From positions 1-33,476 of the forward strand of contig CALXKU010000024.1 in assembly GCA_944389025.1 (NCBI GenBank): 33,476 nt of DNA, given 5' to 3'. Each line of letters begins with the position of its first letter. Position 1 is the stretch's first letter. Source of the DNA: an uncultured Spirochaetaceae bacterium (GTDB taxonomy: Bacteria > Spirochaetota > Spirochaetia > Sphaerochaetales > Sphaerochaetaceae). A program made the position numbers and the translations under genes. A model generated the notes under the pieces. The model searched no databases. It was not told the DNA's origin and saw only the letters and a list, made by a program, of their open reading frames with translations. Below, one piece after another: positions 17,432-25,943 of the stretch.

Positions 17432-17606
17432 AGCATTCCCCAGAAAGATAATGCTCCAAAAACGGAAAATTGGAAAGCTATTGCGGAAAATACTTCCTTT
17501 TCTACTTTTCGATATGCGATAAGTCGTTTATGCTTAATAAGAAACAGACCGTTTTCGGTTTACCTAGTTGCTCTTTTGGGGTATATTTTACACGTTTGGA
17601 GTTGGT

Positions 17607-19181
17607 ATGAGAAAAGTTGTGTCACTATTAATTTTGATTATCATGCTTTTTTCTCTCTCATCCTGTGACGGGATGATAGATTTCATGGGAAAAATGGGTG
17701 GCAATATAATGGGAACCGACACCTCGGGCGCCACAGAGGCGGCTGAGAACGCGACGCTCTCCTCATCAGATATCAAGAAAGTTGAAGAAGATGACCGTAT
17801 CGTGCAGAAAGAAGATGGAAAGAAAGAGTTGAAGCTTGGTTCCATATCTGTTGAAGTTGATATGGATGGTATCAAATCAATCCTTCCTCCAATCGGAGAG
17901 ACAGTCGTCAGCGATATTGCGAACGCCATTAGAAATGATGAGAGTACGAAGGTTCTTGTTGAGCAGATGGGAAAGGAAGTTACTGATGAGAGCGTTAAGA
18001 CGGCTGCAAAGGGAACGGCTCAGGTAATGAATAGCATCCTTTCAAGTTACAAGGACAGCATTACAGGTGCTGTTGGCAATGAAGGTGGAATTGCTACGGC
18101 CGTGTCTGATGCGCTTTCAAGCATAGAGAACAGTCTTAATGAGATTACGAAAGAAGGGGCTACGATTACTGCTGGAGATGTTGTAACATTGCAGCTGGTT
18201 GAGTCATTCGCAACCGATGTCGCTTCAGTCGTTGATGAGAAAGGAAATATTGATGAAAATAAGATTTCAAGTCTTATAAGCAGCGCGAATACCCTTGCGA
18301 CGGTCACATCCTCTCTAAGCAGCACGACCAAGTTCTCCCTGGATCTTGAAAGTATCATATCATCCGTGATCGATGCTATTCCTGATGAGGAAGAGAGGGC
18401 TATAAGGATTGTCCGCGCAACTGACGGAGGCGAGGAAAAGTCCAAAATAATAAAAGACATAGAGTCCTATGATTTAACACCATATGTCACAGCTATAAGA
18501 AGTGTCTTCAAATCCCTTTCAGATGTGGTTGGAAACAGCGAGGATTCTTTTGAGCGGAATGTCTTAGGTCTTGGACTTCATAAGGCAACATATGAGACAT
18601 ATGTGAACATCGTTTATCCATTCATTGATTCCATGACAGGAAGCAATAAAACAGCTTATGATAATTTCAAGAGCTTTGATGGATTCTTCAAATATGTTGT
18701 CGCATCACTTCTTTCCGAGCTTGACAGGTATTATGACATACTGGTTAATGATGATACCGTTTACAATAATCTCATTTTCATTACGCCTGAGCTTGCGTCA
18801 TTGAATCTTAGAGATCACAATATCTGGTTCATTATCGAGGAATGTGTCAATGCTGAGGGCAACAGGTGGATAATCGATTCAAGCATCACCCTGGATGAGT
18901 ATCATTTCGATGTCCCGGATGAGTATGAGGCTTTAGTCGTTTCTGTAATCAAATCTTTTAATAATGCTCAGGATACAGAAGCTTCTCAGGCCCTTGGTGA
19001 TAGGGTAATGGATATTTTCCAAAGCCCGCTTTATCGTATTCCAATGGTCAGCGCCCTCTATACCATCGATAAGATGATAGATATCGTTAGCCTGACAAGC
19101 ATAACCAATCTTGTCGGGGATGTTGACTTTGATGGTATGTTGAACAGTGCGCTTGAATTCTTCGGCGTTGAAGTGGAGTAA
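17607..19181 (+). CDS. Large lipoprotein of unknown function
   Basis: The ATG at 17607 follows an SD-like GGAG and begins a typical lipoprotein signal (MRKVVSLLILIIMLFSLSSC, Cys20). The 524-residue product has a Ser/Thr/Asp-rich region after the anchor. Residues about 60-290 are strongly helical with many Ser-Ser and Ala-Val repeats and could be coiled. A more globular C-terminal half follows. I do not recognise a family. The gene ends a few bases before the SD of the outer-membrane protein gene, so they are probably co-transcribed. The pairing suggests a periplasmic or outer-membrane partner role, which is inference. Confidence 0.78.
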   Translation: MRKVVSLLILIIMLFSLSSCDGMIDFMGKMGGNIMGTDTSGATEAAENATLSSSDIKKVEEDDRIVQKEDGKKELKLGSISVEVDMDGIKSILPPIGETVVSDIANAIRNDESTKVLVEQMGKEVTDESVKTAAKGTAQVMNSILSSYKDSITGAVGNEGGIATAVSDALSSIENSLNEITKEGATITAGDVVTLQLVESFATDVASVVDEKGNIDENKISSLISSANTLATVTSSLSSTTKFSLDLESIISSVIDAIPDEEERAIRIVRATDGGEEKSKIIKDIESYDLTPYVTAIRSVFKSLSDVVGNSEDSFERNVLGLGLHKATYETYVNIVYPFIDSMTGSNKTAYDNFKSFDGFFKYVVASLLSELDRYYDILVNDDTVYNNLIFITPELASLNLRDHNIWFIIEECVNAEGNRWIIDSSITLDEYHFDVPDEYEALVVSVIKSFNNAQDTEASQALGDRVMDIFQSPLYRIPMVSALYTIDKMIDIVSLTSITNLVGDVDFDGMLNSALEFFGVEVE

Positions 19182-19191
19182 GGAGGATATG

Positions 19192-20463
19192 ATGAAAAAG
19201 CTAGTTGCAGTACTTTTAGTTCTTATCAGTATTTTCTCAGCCATTTTCGCTGCGACAGCTGATGAGATTTTTCCAGCCAGTGATAACCCTTTCTCTGCTA
19301 TTTTAGATAATTCCTATCCTCATAGCGCCAGAAGCCTTGGTATGGGAAGTGCTGGAATCGCCGTTGGAGGGAGAAGTGACAGTTTCTATATGAACCCGGC
19401 ACTTCTTGCCCGCAGGACCCTTATCTCAATCCCTTATGCACAGGTTACCGTCTATCATCCATATGATCTTTTGCAGAAGGATGAGGAGACAGGGAAAAGC
19501 ATTGTTGATGACTTTATGGATGTTTTCAAGTCTGGAGACATGCAGGATATCACAGGGCCGGCACTTGGTGTTCTTGAATCCATAAAGTCCGGGCGCGGTA
19601 AGATTGCTGAACTCGATGCCGGGGTAACTCTTGGAGGTGGCGGATTCGCACTCGGTTTCCATGTGAATGATATCATTCATACGTATGGCAATGGGGTGGG
19701 AGGAATAGATGCCAGCCTCTATGATGAGTTGAATGTGAATATCCTTGCGGCTTTAGGACTCCGTTTCGACATCACCCCTTCAATCTCTCTTGATATCGGA
19801 ATCAGCAGCGGAGTAAGCGTGATGGGATACTCGGATCTCATAGGTGCTCAGAGCGTGCTTGACATGATGGGTGATAGTGAGAGCGGAGATCCGATGGCAA
19901 TTCTCAAGAGTACTCCGATCGCTCTTGGCTGGAGCATTCCTTTAAATGTGGGACTGAACCTCAATCTTCCTCTTGGTTTCTCTGTCGGCGTGGTAGGACG
20001 CAACCTTCTCAATCCGATCCTCGGTTATAACATGAGGGTGATGGATGTAGGGGAAGTTATGGAGAATCCGATGGGAAGTGTTTCCGCGGCATTCAGTGGA
20101 GGAGAGCGCTTTACAATCAAGATGGATCCTTCACTTGACTTCGGCCTTGGCTGGAAGTGGAACAACGGGTTCTTCTCTCCAACATTAGCGGTCGATGTTG
20201 TGGATACCATTGGACTATTCAGGGATGATTTCTCTCTAAGGTCTTTCGTCGAACATCTGAGAATCGGTGCGGAGGTAAGGCTCTTAAGCTTCCTGGATCT
20301 CAGAGGTGGTATCAACCAGGGATACTGGACTGTAGGTGCGGGAATAGACCTCTGGGCAATAAAGGTGGATGCCGCATATTACTGGCAGGAGTTCGGAGAT
20401 ACTGCCGGTGACTATGGTCTTGATGCCTTCACCATCCGAATCAATATCGGATTTGACAGATAA
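19192..20463 (+). CDS. Outer-membrane beta-barrel protein (FadL/TraF/PorV-like)
   Basis: The 423-residue product has a cleavable signal peptide (MKKLVAVLLVLISIFSAIFAA). The following motif HSARSLGMGSAGIAVGGRSDS is typical of FadL/PorV-type and TraF-like barrels. Spirochaetes carry families of such proteins. The rest shows alternating strands with turn residues and ends in an aromatic-rich strand finishing with Arg (TIRINIGFDR). Starts at 19189 and 19192 are both possible; 19192 has better spacing (5 nt) to the SD AAGGAGG. The substrate or role (fatty-acid-like uptake or surface assembly) is not shown by the sequence. A clear terminator follows. Confidence 0.75.
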   Translation: MKKLVAVLLVLISIFSAIFAATADEIFPASDNPFSAILDNSYPHSARSLGMGSAGIAVGGRSDSFYMNPALLARRTLISIPYAQVTVYHPYDLLQKDEETGKSIVDDFMDVFKSGDMQDITGPALGVLESIKSGRGKIAELDAGVTLGGGGFALGFHVNDIIHTYGNGVGGIDASLYDELNVNILAALGLRFDITPSISLDIGISSGVSVMGYSDLIGAQSVLDMMGDSESGDPMAILKSTPIALGWSIPLNVGLNLNLPLGFSVGVVGRNLLNPILGYNMRVMDVGEVMENPMGSVSAAFSGGERFTIKMDPSLDFGLGWKWNNGFFSPTLAVDVVDTIGLFRDDFSLRSFVEHLRIGAEVRLLSFLDLRGGINQGYWTVGAGIDLWAIKVDAAYYWQEFGDTAGDYGLDAFTIRINIGFDR

Positions 20464-20489
20464 GAATATTCTATCTTTTTTGATTATCG

Positions 20490-20516
20490 GGCTGGTAGCG
20501 TTACCAGCCTGTTTTC
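20490..20516 (+). terminator. Rho-independent terminator after the outer-membrane protein gene
   Basis: GGCTGGTA (20490-20497) pairs with TACCAGCC (20502-20509) across the tetraloop GCGT, followed by TGTTTTC. It ends the two-gene lipoprotein/barrel transcript. Confidence 0.8.
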
Positions 20517-20633
20517 ATCTTCATCTATCTTTTCTTACTTTGTTGTGTGAATGAGGCACTTGTTTTTTCTTCATTCCCTTATAATCGAGGCAGGAATTTC
20601 TCTTCTTTACTTACTTTGCGGTGTTATTTGATT

Positions 20634-20843
20634 GTGAATGCTTTTATTGATAATGCAAAGGTGATGGCTAAGGGACAGGTCACTATTCCCAAGAATGTGA
20701 GATCCGTTCTTTGGGTGTCTAGTGGGGACAGAATTTCATTTATTATGGAGGGCGATACAGTTCGTATTGTTGATTCCGCAGTCCATGCCATGCAGATATT
20801 TCAGCGGGAGATGAAAGGAGAAGTGGAAAAAAGCGGCAGATGA
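20634..20843 (+). CDS. AbrB/SpoVT-type DNA-binding protein, probably shortened by a frameshift
   Basis: The core KVMAKGQVTIPKNVRSVLWVSSGDRISF is a classic swapped-hairpin AbrB domain, found in antitoxins and transition-state regulators. The following VDSAVHAMQIFQREMKGEVEKSG matches the tail of MazE-like members. The protein ends at a TGA after SGR. In the neighbouring +1 frame the sequence continues as DDVNRLISEMHD, which resembles the usual C-terminal end. A one-base change near the A6 run at 20827-20832 may therefore have cut it short. The start is uncertain (GTG 20634, TTG 20628 or ATG 20663). No toxin gene is adjacent. Base composition is more A/T-rich than the neighbours. Confidence 0.6.
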   Translation: MNAFIDNAKVMAKGQVTIPKNVRSVLWVSSGDRISFIMEGDTVRIVDSAVHAMQIFQREMKGEVEKSGR

Positions 20844-20924
20844 TGTGAACAGACTTATTTCAGAAATGCACGATATCGCTACATGGAATGTTCGTTATCA
20901 TTCGGGGCAGCTTATAAGAAAAGC

Positions 20925-20961
20925 AAGGCCGGTGCTGCATATATATGCTTTTACCGGCCTT
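20925..20961 (-). terminator. Rho-independent terminator of the ABC importer operon
   Basis: AAGGCCGGT (20925-20933) pairs perfectly with ACCGGCCTT (20953-20961), and GCAT/ATGC extends the fold in the loop. On the minus strand the hairpin is followed by GCTTTTCTTAT, a U-rich tail. It lies 54 bp beyond the stop of the ATPase gene. Confidence 0.8.
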
Positions 20962-21014
20962 GAGTTCACGTTTCGAGATAATGAATTATTCTCCTTTCTA
21001 GTGCAACAGCATTC

Positions 21015-21806
21015 TCAGTCATCCGTAAGGAGTGTCTCATCCGAGGCGAACTCCTTCTTTCTTATATCGCGGAACATCTCGACCAGGGTCTGGACTGTGA
21101 GCTTTTTCTTGTCCTCTCCCTTGATGTCGAAGATTATATGCCCTTCATCCATCATTATGAGTCTGTTGCCGTAGTCGATGGCGAACTGCATGTTATGCGT
21201 TACCATCATCGCGGTAAGCCTGTCCTTCTCGATGTAATGCTTCGTAAGATCCATTACCGTGGCGGCGTTTACCGGGTCGAGCGCTGCGGTATGCTCATCA
21301 AGAAGCATGAGGGAAGGGTGGGAAAGTGTCGCCATTAAAAGAGTGAGAGCCTGACGCTGCCCCCCAGAGAGAAGGCCTACGTTATCTTCCAGTCTGTTCT
21401 CAAGATGAATCGGCTCAAGAAGTTCTCTGAAACGCTCTTTCTTCTCCGCAGTCAGGCTGAAGCGTAATCCTCTCATACCTTTCTTTGATGCGAGAATGAG
21501 ATTGTCCTGTATGGACATGTTCGCACTCGTGCCTTTTGTAGGATCCTGGAAGATTCTTCCGATCTCGAATGCTCTCTTATGTTCGCTCTGGTGTGTTATG
21601 TCCTTATCCTTCAGCTTTATGCTTCCACTGGTTACAGGGAAAGTTCCCGCTATCATATTGAAGAGTGTGGACTTTCCGGAGCCGTTAGAGCCGATGACGC
21701 ATACGACATCTCCCTCGTTCACGGTAAGGTTTATATCTTCCAGTGCGACCTTCTCATTTATTGTGCCAGGGAAGAAGACTTTTGTAACATGTTCTATCTT
21801 AAGCAT
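21015..21806 (-). CDS. ABC transporter ATP-binding protein (TrpZ/COG1101 type)
   Basis: This is the ATPase of a three-part importer. The 263-residue protein has Walker A GSNGSGKST (about 41-49), the signature LLSGGQRQALTLLMA (about 143-157), Walker B LMLLDEHTAAL and the switch His in MMVTHN. The start at ATG 21806 has the SD GGAGGAGAG. A longer frame upstream is only the opposite reading of the permease end. The gene overlaps the permease gene by 8 bp. The segment GRIFQDPTKGTSANMSIQDNL is typical of the COG1101 group linked to tryptophan-like or uncharacterised amino-acid-derived substrates. Confidence 0.92.
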   Translation of the reverse strand: MLKIEHVTKVFFPGTINEKVALEDINLTVNEGDVVCVIGSNGSGKSTLFNMIAGTFPVTSGSIKLKDKDITHQSEHKRAFEIGRIFQDPTKGTSANMSIQDNLILASKKGMRGLRFSLTAEKKERFRELLEPIHLENRLEDNVGLLSGGQRQALTLLMATLSHPSLMLLDEHTAALDPVNAATVMDLTKHYIEKDRLTAMMVTHNMQFAIDYGNRLIMMDEGHIIFDIKGEDKKKLTVQTLVEMFRDIRKKEFASDETLLTDD

Positions 21807-22737
21807 TCTCTCCTCCCTTCTGCTGTGTGCGTAGCATGGCTTTCTTTTTTGCCCCGGCATCACTTGCGGCACTTCTTGTCTTTGCAACGGCAAGAGATAT
21901 TATTACGAGTATGCCTGTAAGCAGCTTGAAATCGTTTGGAGTGATTCCAACAAGATAGCCGTATCTTCTTCCGAAGAACATCAGAGCCTTGTAGATTATC
22001 CCTCCGAAAATCGCCCTGAGGGTTATCAGGGAGATCCTGTTCGATGAGAAGAGGAACTCTCCAAGCATTATGGCCGCAAGCCCCTGTACTACCATACCCT
22101 GTCCGAGGTTCGCATCAGCAAATCCCTGATACTGTGCAAGAAGTCCACCTGAGAGTGCGATGAGACCGTTTGAGAATCCAAGTCCTATGAGCTTAAGAGC
22201 TGAGGGATTCATCCCCTGGCTTATTACCACCTGCTCGTTTCCTCCGAGGGCTCCGATAGCCAGTCCAAGATCCGTTCTGAAGAAGAGATCCATTATGAGC
22301 TTTATCGCAAGTACGATTAAAAGCGTTCCAAGAAGGCTTGCAAATGCCGTTGAGAGGAACGGGAAAGCGTTAGGAAATATGCGATAAAGGGTGGTGACAG
22401 TCCTCTGGATAGGCACGTTCGCCCTGTTGCCGAGAATCCTTAGATTGATGGAGTAGAGCATCGTCATTGTGAGAATTGATGCCAGAAGTCCAGGAATCTT
22501 AAGCTTTGTATGGATAAGCGATGTCACCATTCCGCAAAGCACTCCAACTAGGAAGGCAAGAACGAGACCGACTGTGATACCCAGTCCTCCTACTATGCAC
22601 ATGGTGGCAACGGCAGCTCCTGTCGCATATGAGCCGTCGCAAGTCAGATCCGCGAGATCCAGGATCCTGTAGCTTATTAGTATGCCAAGGACCATGATTG
22701 AGAAGATCAGACCTTCTACGAAAATTCCTTCTATCAT
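21799..22737 (-). CDS. ABC transporter permease (TrpY/COG4120 type)
   Basis: This 312-residue inner-membrane protein of the LivH-like permease fold has about 8 transmembrane segments. Features of the COG4120 group are RILDLADLTCDGSYATGAAV near the N-terminus, KLKIPGLLASILTM, and GLGFSNGLIALSGGLLAQYQGFAD in the middle. ATG 22737 has GAGGT as SD; a TTG at 22749 would add four residues. It lies between the binding-protein and ATPase genes of the same operon, and its last codons overlap the ATPase start. It forms the membrane channel of the importer. Confidence 0.92.
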   Translation of the reverse strand: MIEGIFVEGLIFSIMVLGILISYRILDLADLTCDGSYATGAAVATMCIVGGLGITVGLVLAFLVGVLCGMVTSLIHTKLKIPGLLASILTMTMLYSINLRILGNRANVPIQRTVTTLYRIFPNAFPFLSTAFASLLGTLLIVLAIKLIMDLFFRTDLGLAIGALGGNEQVVISQGMNPSALKLIGLGFSNGLIALSGGLLAQYQGFADANLGQGMVVQGLAAIMLGEFLFSSNRISLITLRAIFGGIIYKALMFFGRRYGYLVGITPNDFKLLTGILVIISLAVAKTRSAASDAGAKKKAMLRTQQKGGENA

Positions 22738-22799
22738 GTAAAACCTCAATTAACAATAATAGGCCACAAATCGTGGCCTATATCAAGAGCTGGGATGCC

Positions 22800-23801
22800 C
22801 TATTTGGTAATTGTTTCACCGTTCTGTATGATTACGGCTGCCATATCAAGATATTCCTGAGGGATTTCAATTCCGAGCTTTTCAGCCGTATCAAGGTTGA
22901 ACCAGAGTTCGAAATCGGCAGGATCTGTAAGCATGACAGTTCCAATAGTTCCGGAAGGTGTACCCTTGAGAATGGACTCGATAGCCTTTCCCGTAGCCTC
23001 CCCGATTGAGTAGTAGTTAAATCCCCATGCGATAAGACAGTCAAGTCCTGCAATTCCACTCGGGTCAGAGCTGAAGAGCGGCTTACCAGCCTGTGAGCAG
23101 ACCTGATCGACTGCGGAAAGTGCGGAGATTACCGCATTGTCGGTTGCGATGTAAATCGCATCAACCCTGTCAATGATTGACTGTGCTGCCATCATTACCT
23201 CGGAAGAGTTCGTAATCGCGGCATCAACGAATGTTCCTCCAAGCTTCTCAACAGCTTCCTGGGCCATGTTCCTGAGTGCGACACCGTTTGCCTCTCCGGA
23301 TGCGTAGATGTTTCCAATCACCTTTGCCCCGGTCACATCCATAAGAAGTTTGATCTGTGATTCCACAGGGCTGAGATCGGAAACTCCGCATACGTTCGTA
23401 TCCTCACTTCCTTCGAGAGACGGTACGAGCCCCGCGTCAACAGGATCCGTTACGGCTGCGAAGACGACTGGTACGTCTGTGAATATGTTTGCAAGAGCCT
23501 GCGCGGTAGGTGTTGCGATTCCGACTGCGACATCAACATTCTCATCCCTGAAAAGCTGTGCGATTGTAGCACTGGTGGAGATGTCCCCGTTGGCGTTCTG
23601 AAAGTCGTAGCTGACGCTAAGATCGGTCGTTGCAAGATAGTCCTGCATTCCTTCCTCAACAGCATCAAGTGCCGCATGGCTCATGAGTTTAGATACTCCG
23701 ATCAGATATCCGCCATCAGAAGCGGACGCTTCCTTGCTACCACCTGCGAAGGCGAATAAAGAGAGTAGCATGACAAGAGAAAGAGCTATAAGCTTTTTCA
23801 T
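22800..23801 (-). CDS. ABC transporter substrate-binding protein (TrpX/COG2984 type)
   Basis: This periplasmic binding protein delivers the ligand to the permease. The 333-residue product has a signal peptide ending FAFAGGSKEA; no Cys is present at the lipobox position. The ABC_sub_bind fold shows GIATPTAQALAN, VVFAAVTDPVDAGLV and NVCGVSDLSPVESQIKLL. The ATG at 23801 follows GAGGAGGT. This is the first gene of the operon. Members of the family bind tryptophan in streptococci and other ligands elsewhere, so the ligand is not certain. There is no T-box-like leader that I can make out upstream. Confidence 0.92.
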   Translation of the reverse strand: MKKLIALSLVMLLSLFAFAGGSKEASASDGGYLIGVSKLMSHAALDAVEEGMQDYLATTDLSVSYDFQNANGDISTSATIAQLFRDENVDVAVGIATPTAQALANIFTDVPVVFAAVTDPVDAGLVPSLEGSEDTNVCGVSDLSPVESQIKLLMDVTGAKVIGNIYASGEANGVALRNMAQEAVEKLGGTFVDAAITNSSEVMMAAQSIIDRVDAIYIATDNAVISALSAVDQVCSQAGKPLFSSDPSGIAGLDCLIAWGFNYYSIGEATGKAIESILKGTPSGTIGTVMLTDPADFELWFNLDTAEKLGIEIPQEYLDMAAVIIQNGETITK

Positions 23802-23872
23802 CCCAAACCTCCTCAAATTGAATGATAAGTTGATGATAACTTAAAGATTATGGGACTTCAATATGCAGAGGG

Positions 23873-23886
23873 TGCATAATTATGCA
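23873..23886. promoter_or_regulatory. Perfect 14-bp palindrome upstream of the ABC operon
   Basis: TGCATAATTATGCA is a perfect palindrome 72 bp upstream of the binding-protein start and about 170 bp upstream of the integrase. It overlaps a possible -35 element (TTGCAT) for the ABC operon. It could be an operator or part of the phage attachment region. Confidence 0.4.
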
Positions 23887-24059
23887 ATTAATATTGATGT
23901 GTATTCATGTAGAATTAATAAGTTTATACATAGAAAGAAAATAGGAGGTAAAAATTTTTAGTTTTTCTACAGCTTTCCTCCGATGCAGACAAAAAACCGA
24001 CAAAACAGGATTACAATTGAAATCAAATTAACCCCCCATGGGAAAAAGGAGGAGCTTGA

Positions 24060-25199
24060 ATGTCATCATACATAGACTGCGACACCCACTACATAATGAT
24101 CCAAAGCAGAGGGATATGGGCTTACAAATGCAAAAACCCGGAGACGGGTAAGTGGTGCAGCCGTTCCTGCGGTACAAGGAACCTCAACAAAGCTCTCATC
24201 GTCATCTCAAAACGCCTTGCGGAAGGCAAGCTCCTTTATCCGGACGGCTACAGGTCCCGTGGGGCTTCCCCAAAGCCGAAATACGACAGGCGGACGTTCG
24301 GCGAGCTGACCGAGAACTATTTCGTCCATGGGAAGTGCCCCATAGAGGCCGGCAGGGAGAAGAGGGGCAAGAAGATATGCCTGAGCACCCTGTACACCTA
24401 CGAGAAAAACAAGAAGGCGAAGATCCTTCCATATTGGAAGGACGAGATACCCCGCAACATTACGGAACAGATGTGCGACCGATACCTTCTTTCACTTCCG
24501 GATCTGTACGGGATAACAAGAAGCTCCGCAAACACCGTATTCGGAGTCTTCAGGACCATGCTCGACCAGCTCAAGGCCGACGGGTTCATCGACAGCAACC
24601 CTGCGGCGGGGGTGAAGCCTCTGGCGAATGATACGAAGGAGAAGGACGTGCTCACCGTGGAAGAGCTCCATAGGCTGTTCGACGTGGAATGGCCCAGCAA
24701 GATCGCAAAGACAGCCATGAAGACCGCGGCTCATACGGGGATGAGGATAGGCGAGGTGAGGGCCCTCAAGGGGGAGCAGATCCAGGGGCTCTCAATCGTC
24801 GTAGATGCAAGCTTTTCAAGGATCGCAGGGAGGAAGGAGCCTAAGAACTACAAGACAAGAGAGGTCCCAATAACCCAGAGCCTCAAGGATGAGCTCATGC
24901 AGTATGCAAGGGGCGATGACGAATACCTCTTCTCCATCAAAGGGAGCAAGCCTATAAGCGTCAACGCAATACTGAAAAACCTCAAGACGGCCTTGAAGAG
25001 AGCAGGGATAGAGAAGCATATAACCCCGCACTGCCTGCGGCACGGGTTCAACACCATGCTCATCTCGCACAATGTGAGCAGCACCATAGTCAAGTCTGCG
25101 ATAGGCCACTCGAGCGATGCGATGACGGAGCACTACCTCCATCTGAAGGCCGACGACATGGACGCCATAAGGGCGGTGCAGGAGGAGATTGGAAATTAA
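24060..25199 (+). CDS. int: Phage tyrosine integrase
   Basis: This site-specific recombinase inserts the phage into the chromosome. The 379-residue protein has an arm-binding N-terminal part, a SAM-like core-binding domain (about 80-190) and the catalytic domain. The catalytic residues are visible: Arg in TGMRIGEVRAL, Lys near NYKTREVPI, His-x-x-Arg in HCLRHGF, His in GHSSDAM and the nucleophile Tyr in EHYLHLK. The SD AAGGAGGAG precedes the ATG. It marks the left end of the prophage. The attachment site is probably in the 258 bp between it and the ABC operon, but the other copy is outside the window so I cannot define it. Confidence 0.95.
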   Translation: MSSYIDCDTHYIMIQSRGIWAYKCKNPETGKWCSRSCGTRNLNKALIVISKRLAEGKLLYPDGYRSRGASPKPKYDRRTFGELTENYFVHGKCPIEAGREKRGKKICLSTLYTYEKNKKAKILPYWKDEIPRNITEQMCDRYLLSLPDLYGITRSSANTVFGVFRTMLDQLKADGFIDSNPAAGVKPLANDTKEKDVLTVEELHRLFDVEWPSKIAKTAMKTAAHTGMRIGEVRALKGEQIQGLSIVVDASFSRIAGRKEPKNYKTREVPITQSLKDELMQYARGDDEYLFSIKGSKPISVNAILKNLKTALKRAGIEKHITPHCLRHGFNTMLISHNVSSTIVKSAIGHSSDAMTEHYLHLKADDMDAIRAVQEEIGN

Positions 25200-25272
25200 T
25201 GCTTGACAACCGGAGGGATAGCGATTACTTTTCTGCACACAGGGATTTGTAGCAGAGCGGCAATGCTCTTCC

Positions 25273-25302
25273 GCAGGGGGGATGTTGAAAGAGCCCCCCT
25301 GC
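25273..25302 (+). terminator. Strong hairpin after the integrase
   Basis: GCAGGGGGG (25273-25281) pairs with CCCCCCTGC (25294-25302), nine bp with a 12-nt loop, followed by ATCTTGTT. The U-tract is weak, but the position 74 bp after the integrase stop suits a terminator. Confidence 0.6.
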
Positions 25303-25347
25303 ATCTTGTTCCTGTGCTGTCTTTTCACGTTTTTCTCTTTTTAATTC

Positions 25348-25394
25348 AACCGCACCACCCTCCTAGGTGCGGTTCTGCATCTTCAGACAGAACC
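25348..25394. other. Two mutually exclusive hairpins between convergent int and lipoprotein genes
   Basis: AACCGCACC (25348-25356) pairs with GGTGCGGTT (25366-25374). Alternatively GGTTCTG (25371-25377) pairs with CAGAACC (25388-25394). The two stems share bases 25371-25374, so only one can form at a time. Neither has a clear T-run. Confidence 0.5.
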
Positions 25395-25943
25395 GTAGCT
25401 TCTTCCTTTAAAACCCTCAAGAATGTTGAAAAGAACATTAAAACAATATGATTTGACTTTTCCATCATATGGGTACTCAAAAACCATGCCGTTTTTTCTA
25501 TCCCCGCTGATGTTCAGTTCTCCATTCTTATCGATTTCCAATATTATCTCATGCTCCTGTACGGTCAAATCCTCGCCCCATTGTCCTTGTGTTGTCACAT
25601 ATTGCAGATGGTAAGTATTGTCGTCATAATATTCTTTCCAGCCTATAGCTCCTTTCATCTCTTCTTTCATCTGGGTGGATATTGTAAGAAATGAGTAATC
25701 TGTACTAACAAAAATTACATCATCCTCCGAGATTGTTACGAATCGATATTTCCTATCCTCTTCATCGTAACTCATCCATTCCGTATTTTTGAGCCATTCG
25801 GGAAGGTTCAAAGAACTCTTGCCTGAAGATTCATAGCCTTGCAGTATTCCTAAAAACATTGGATTGTTGGAGTCGCATGATATGGTGAGACCAGCTATTG
25901 TCATTATGAGTACAGCGAAAAAAAGTCGTGTGGTTCTTTTCAT
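25383..25943 (-). CDS. Prophage lipoprotein B, possible lysogenic-conversion factor
   Basis: The 186-residue product has a signal ending in LTISC (Cys23) and a mature part of about 160 residues rich in strand-forming and acidic residues. No family is recognised. It is the second gene of a minus-strand pair; its ATG overlaps the stop of lipoprotein A as ATGA. Both share the layout WL, then R-x-Y-x-(F/I), then EDD-(V/M)-x-(F/L)-ST around residues 50-80, so they look like diverged copies. Location next to the repressor, on its strand, fits expression in the lysogen. Surface change or superinfection exclusion are possible roles, but unproven. Confidence 0.7.
   Translation of the reverse strand: MKRTTRLFFAVLIMTIAGLTISCDSNNPMFLGILQGYESSGKSSLNLPEWLKNTEWMSYDEEDRKYRFVTISEDDVIFVSTDYSFLTISTQMKEEMKGAIGWKEYYDDNTYHLQYVTTQGQWGEDLTVQEHEIILEIDKNGELNISGDRKNGMVFEYPYDGKVKSYCFNVLFNILEGFKGRSYGSV

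Noticed and set aside
20827-20834. A6 run in the AbrB-like gene as a programmed -1 frameshift site
   Set aside because: The codon register does not match X-XXY-YYZ, and the -1 frame stops at once. The C-terminal similarity is in the +1 frame, so a mutation is more likely.
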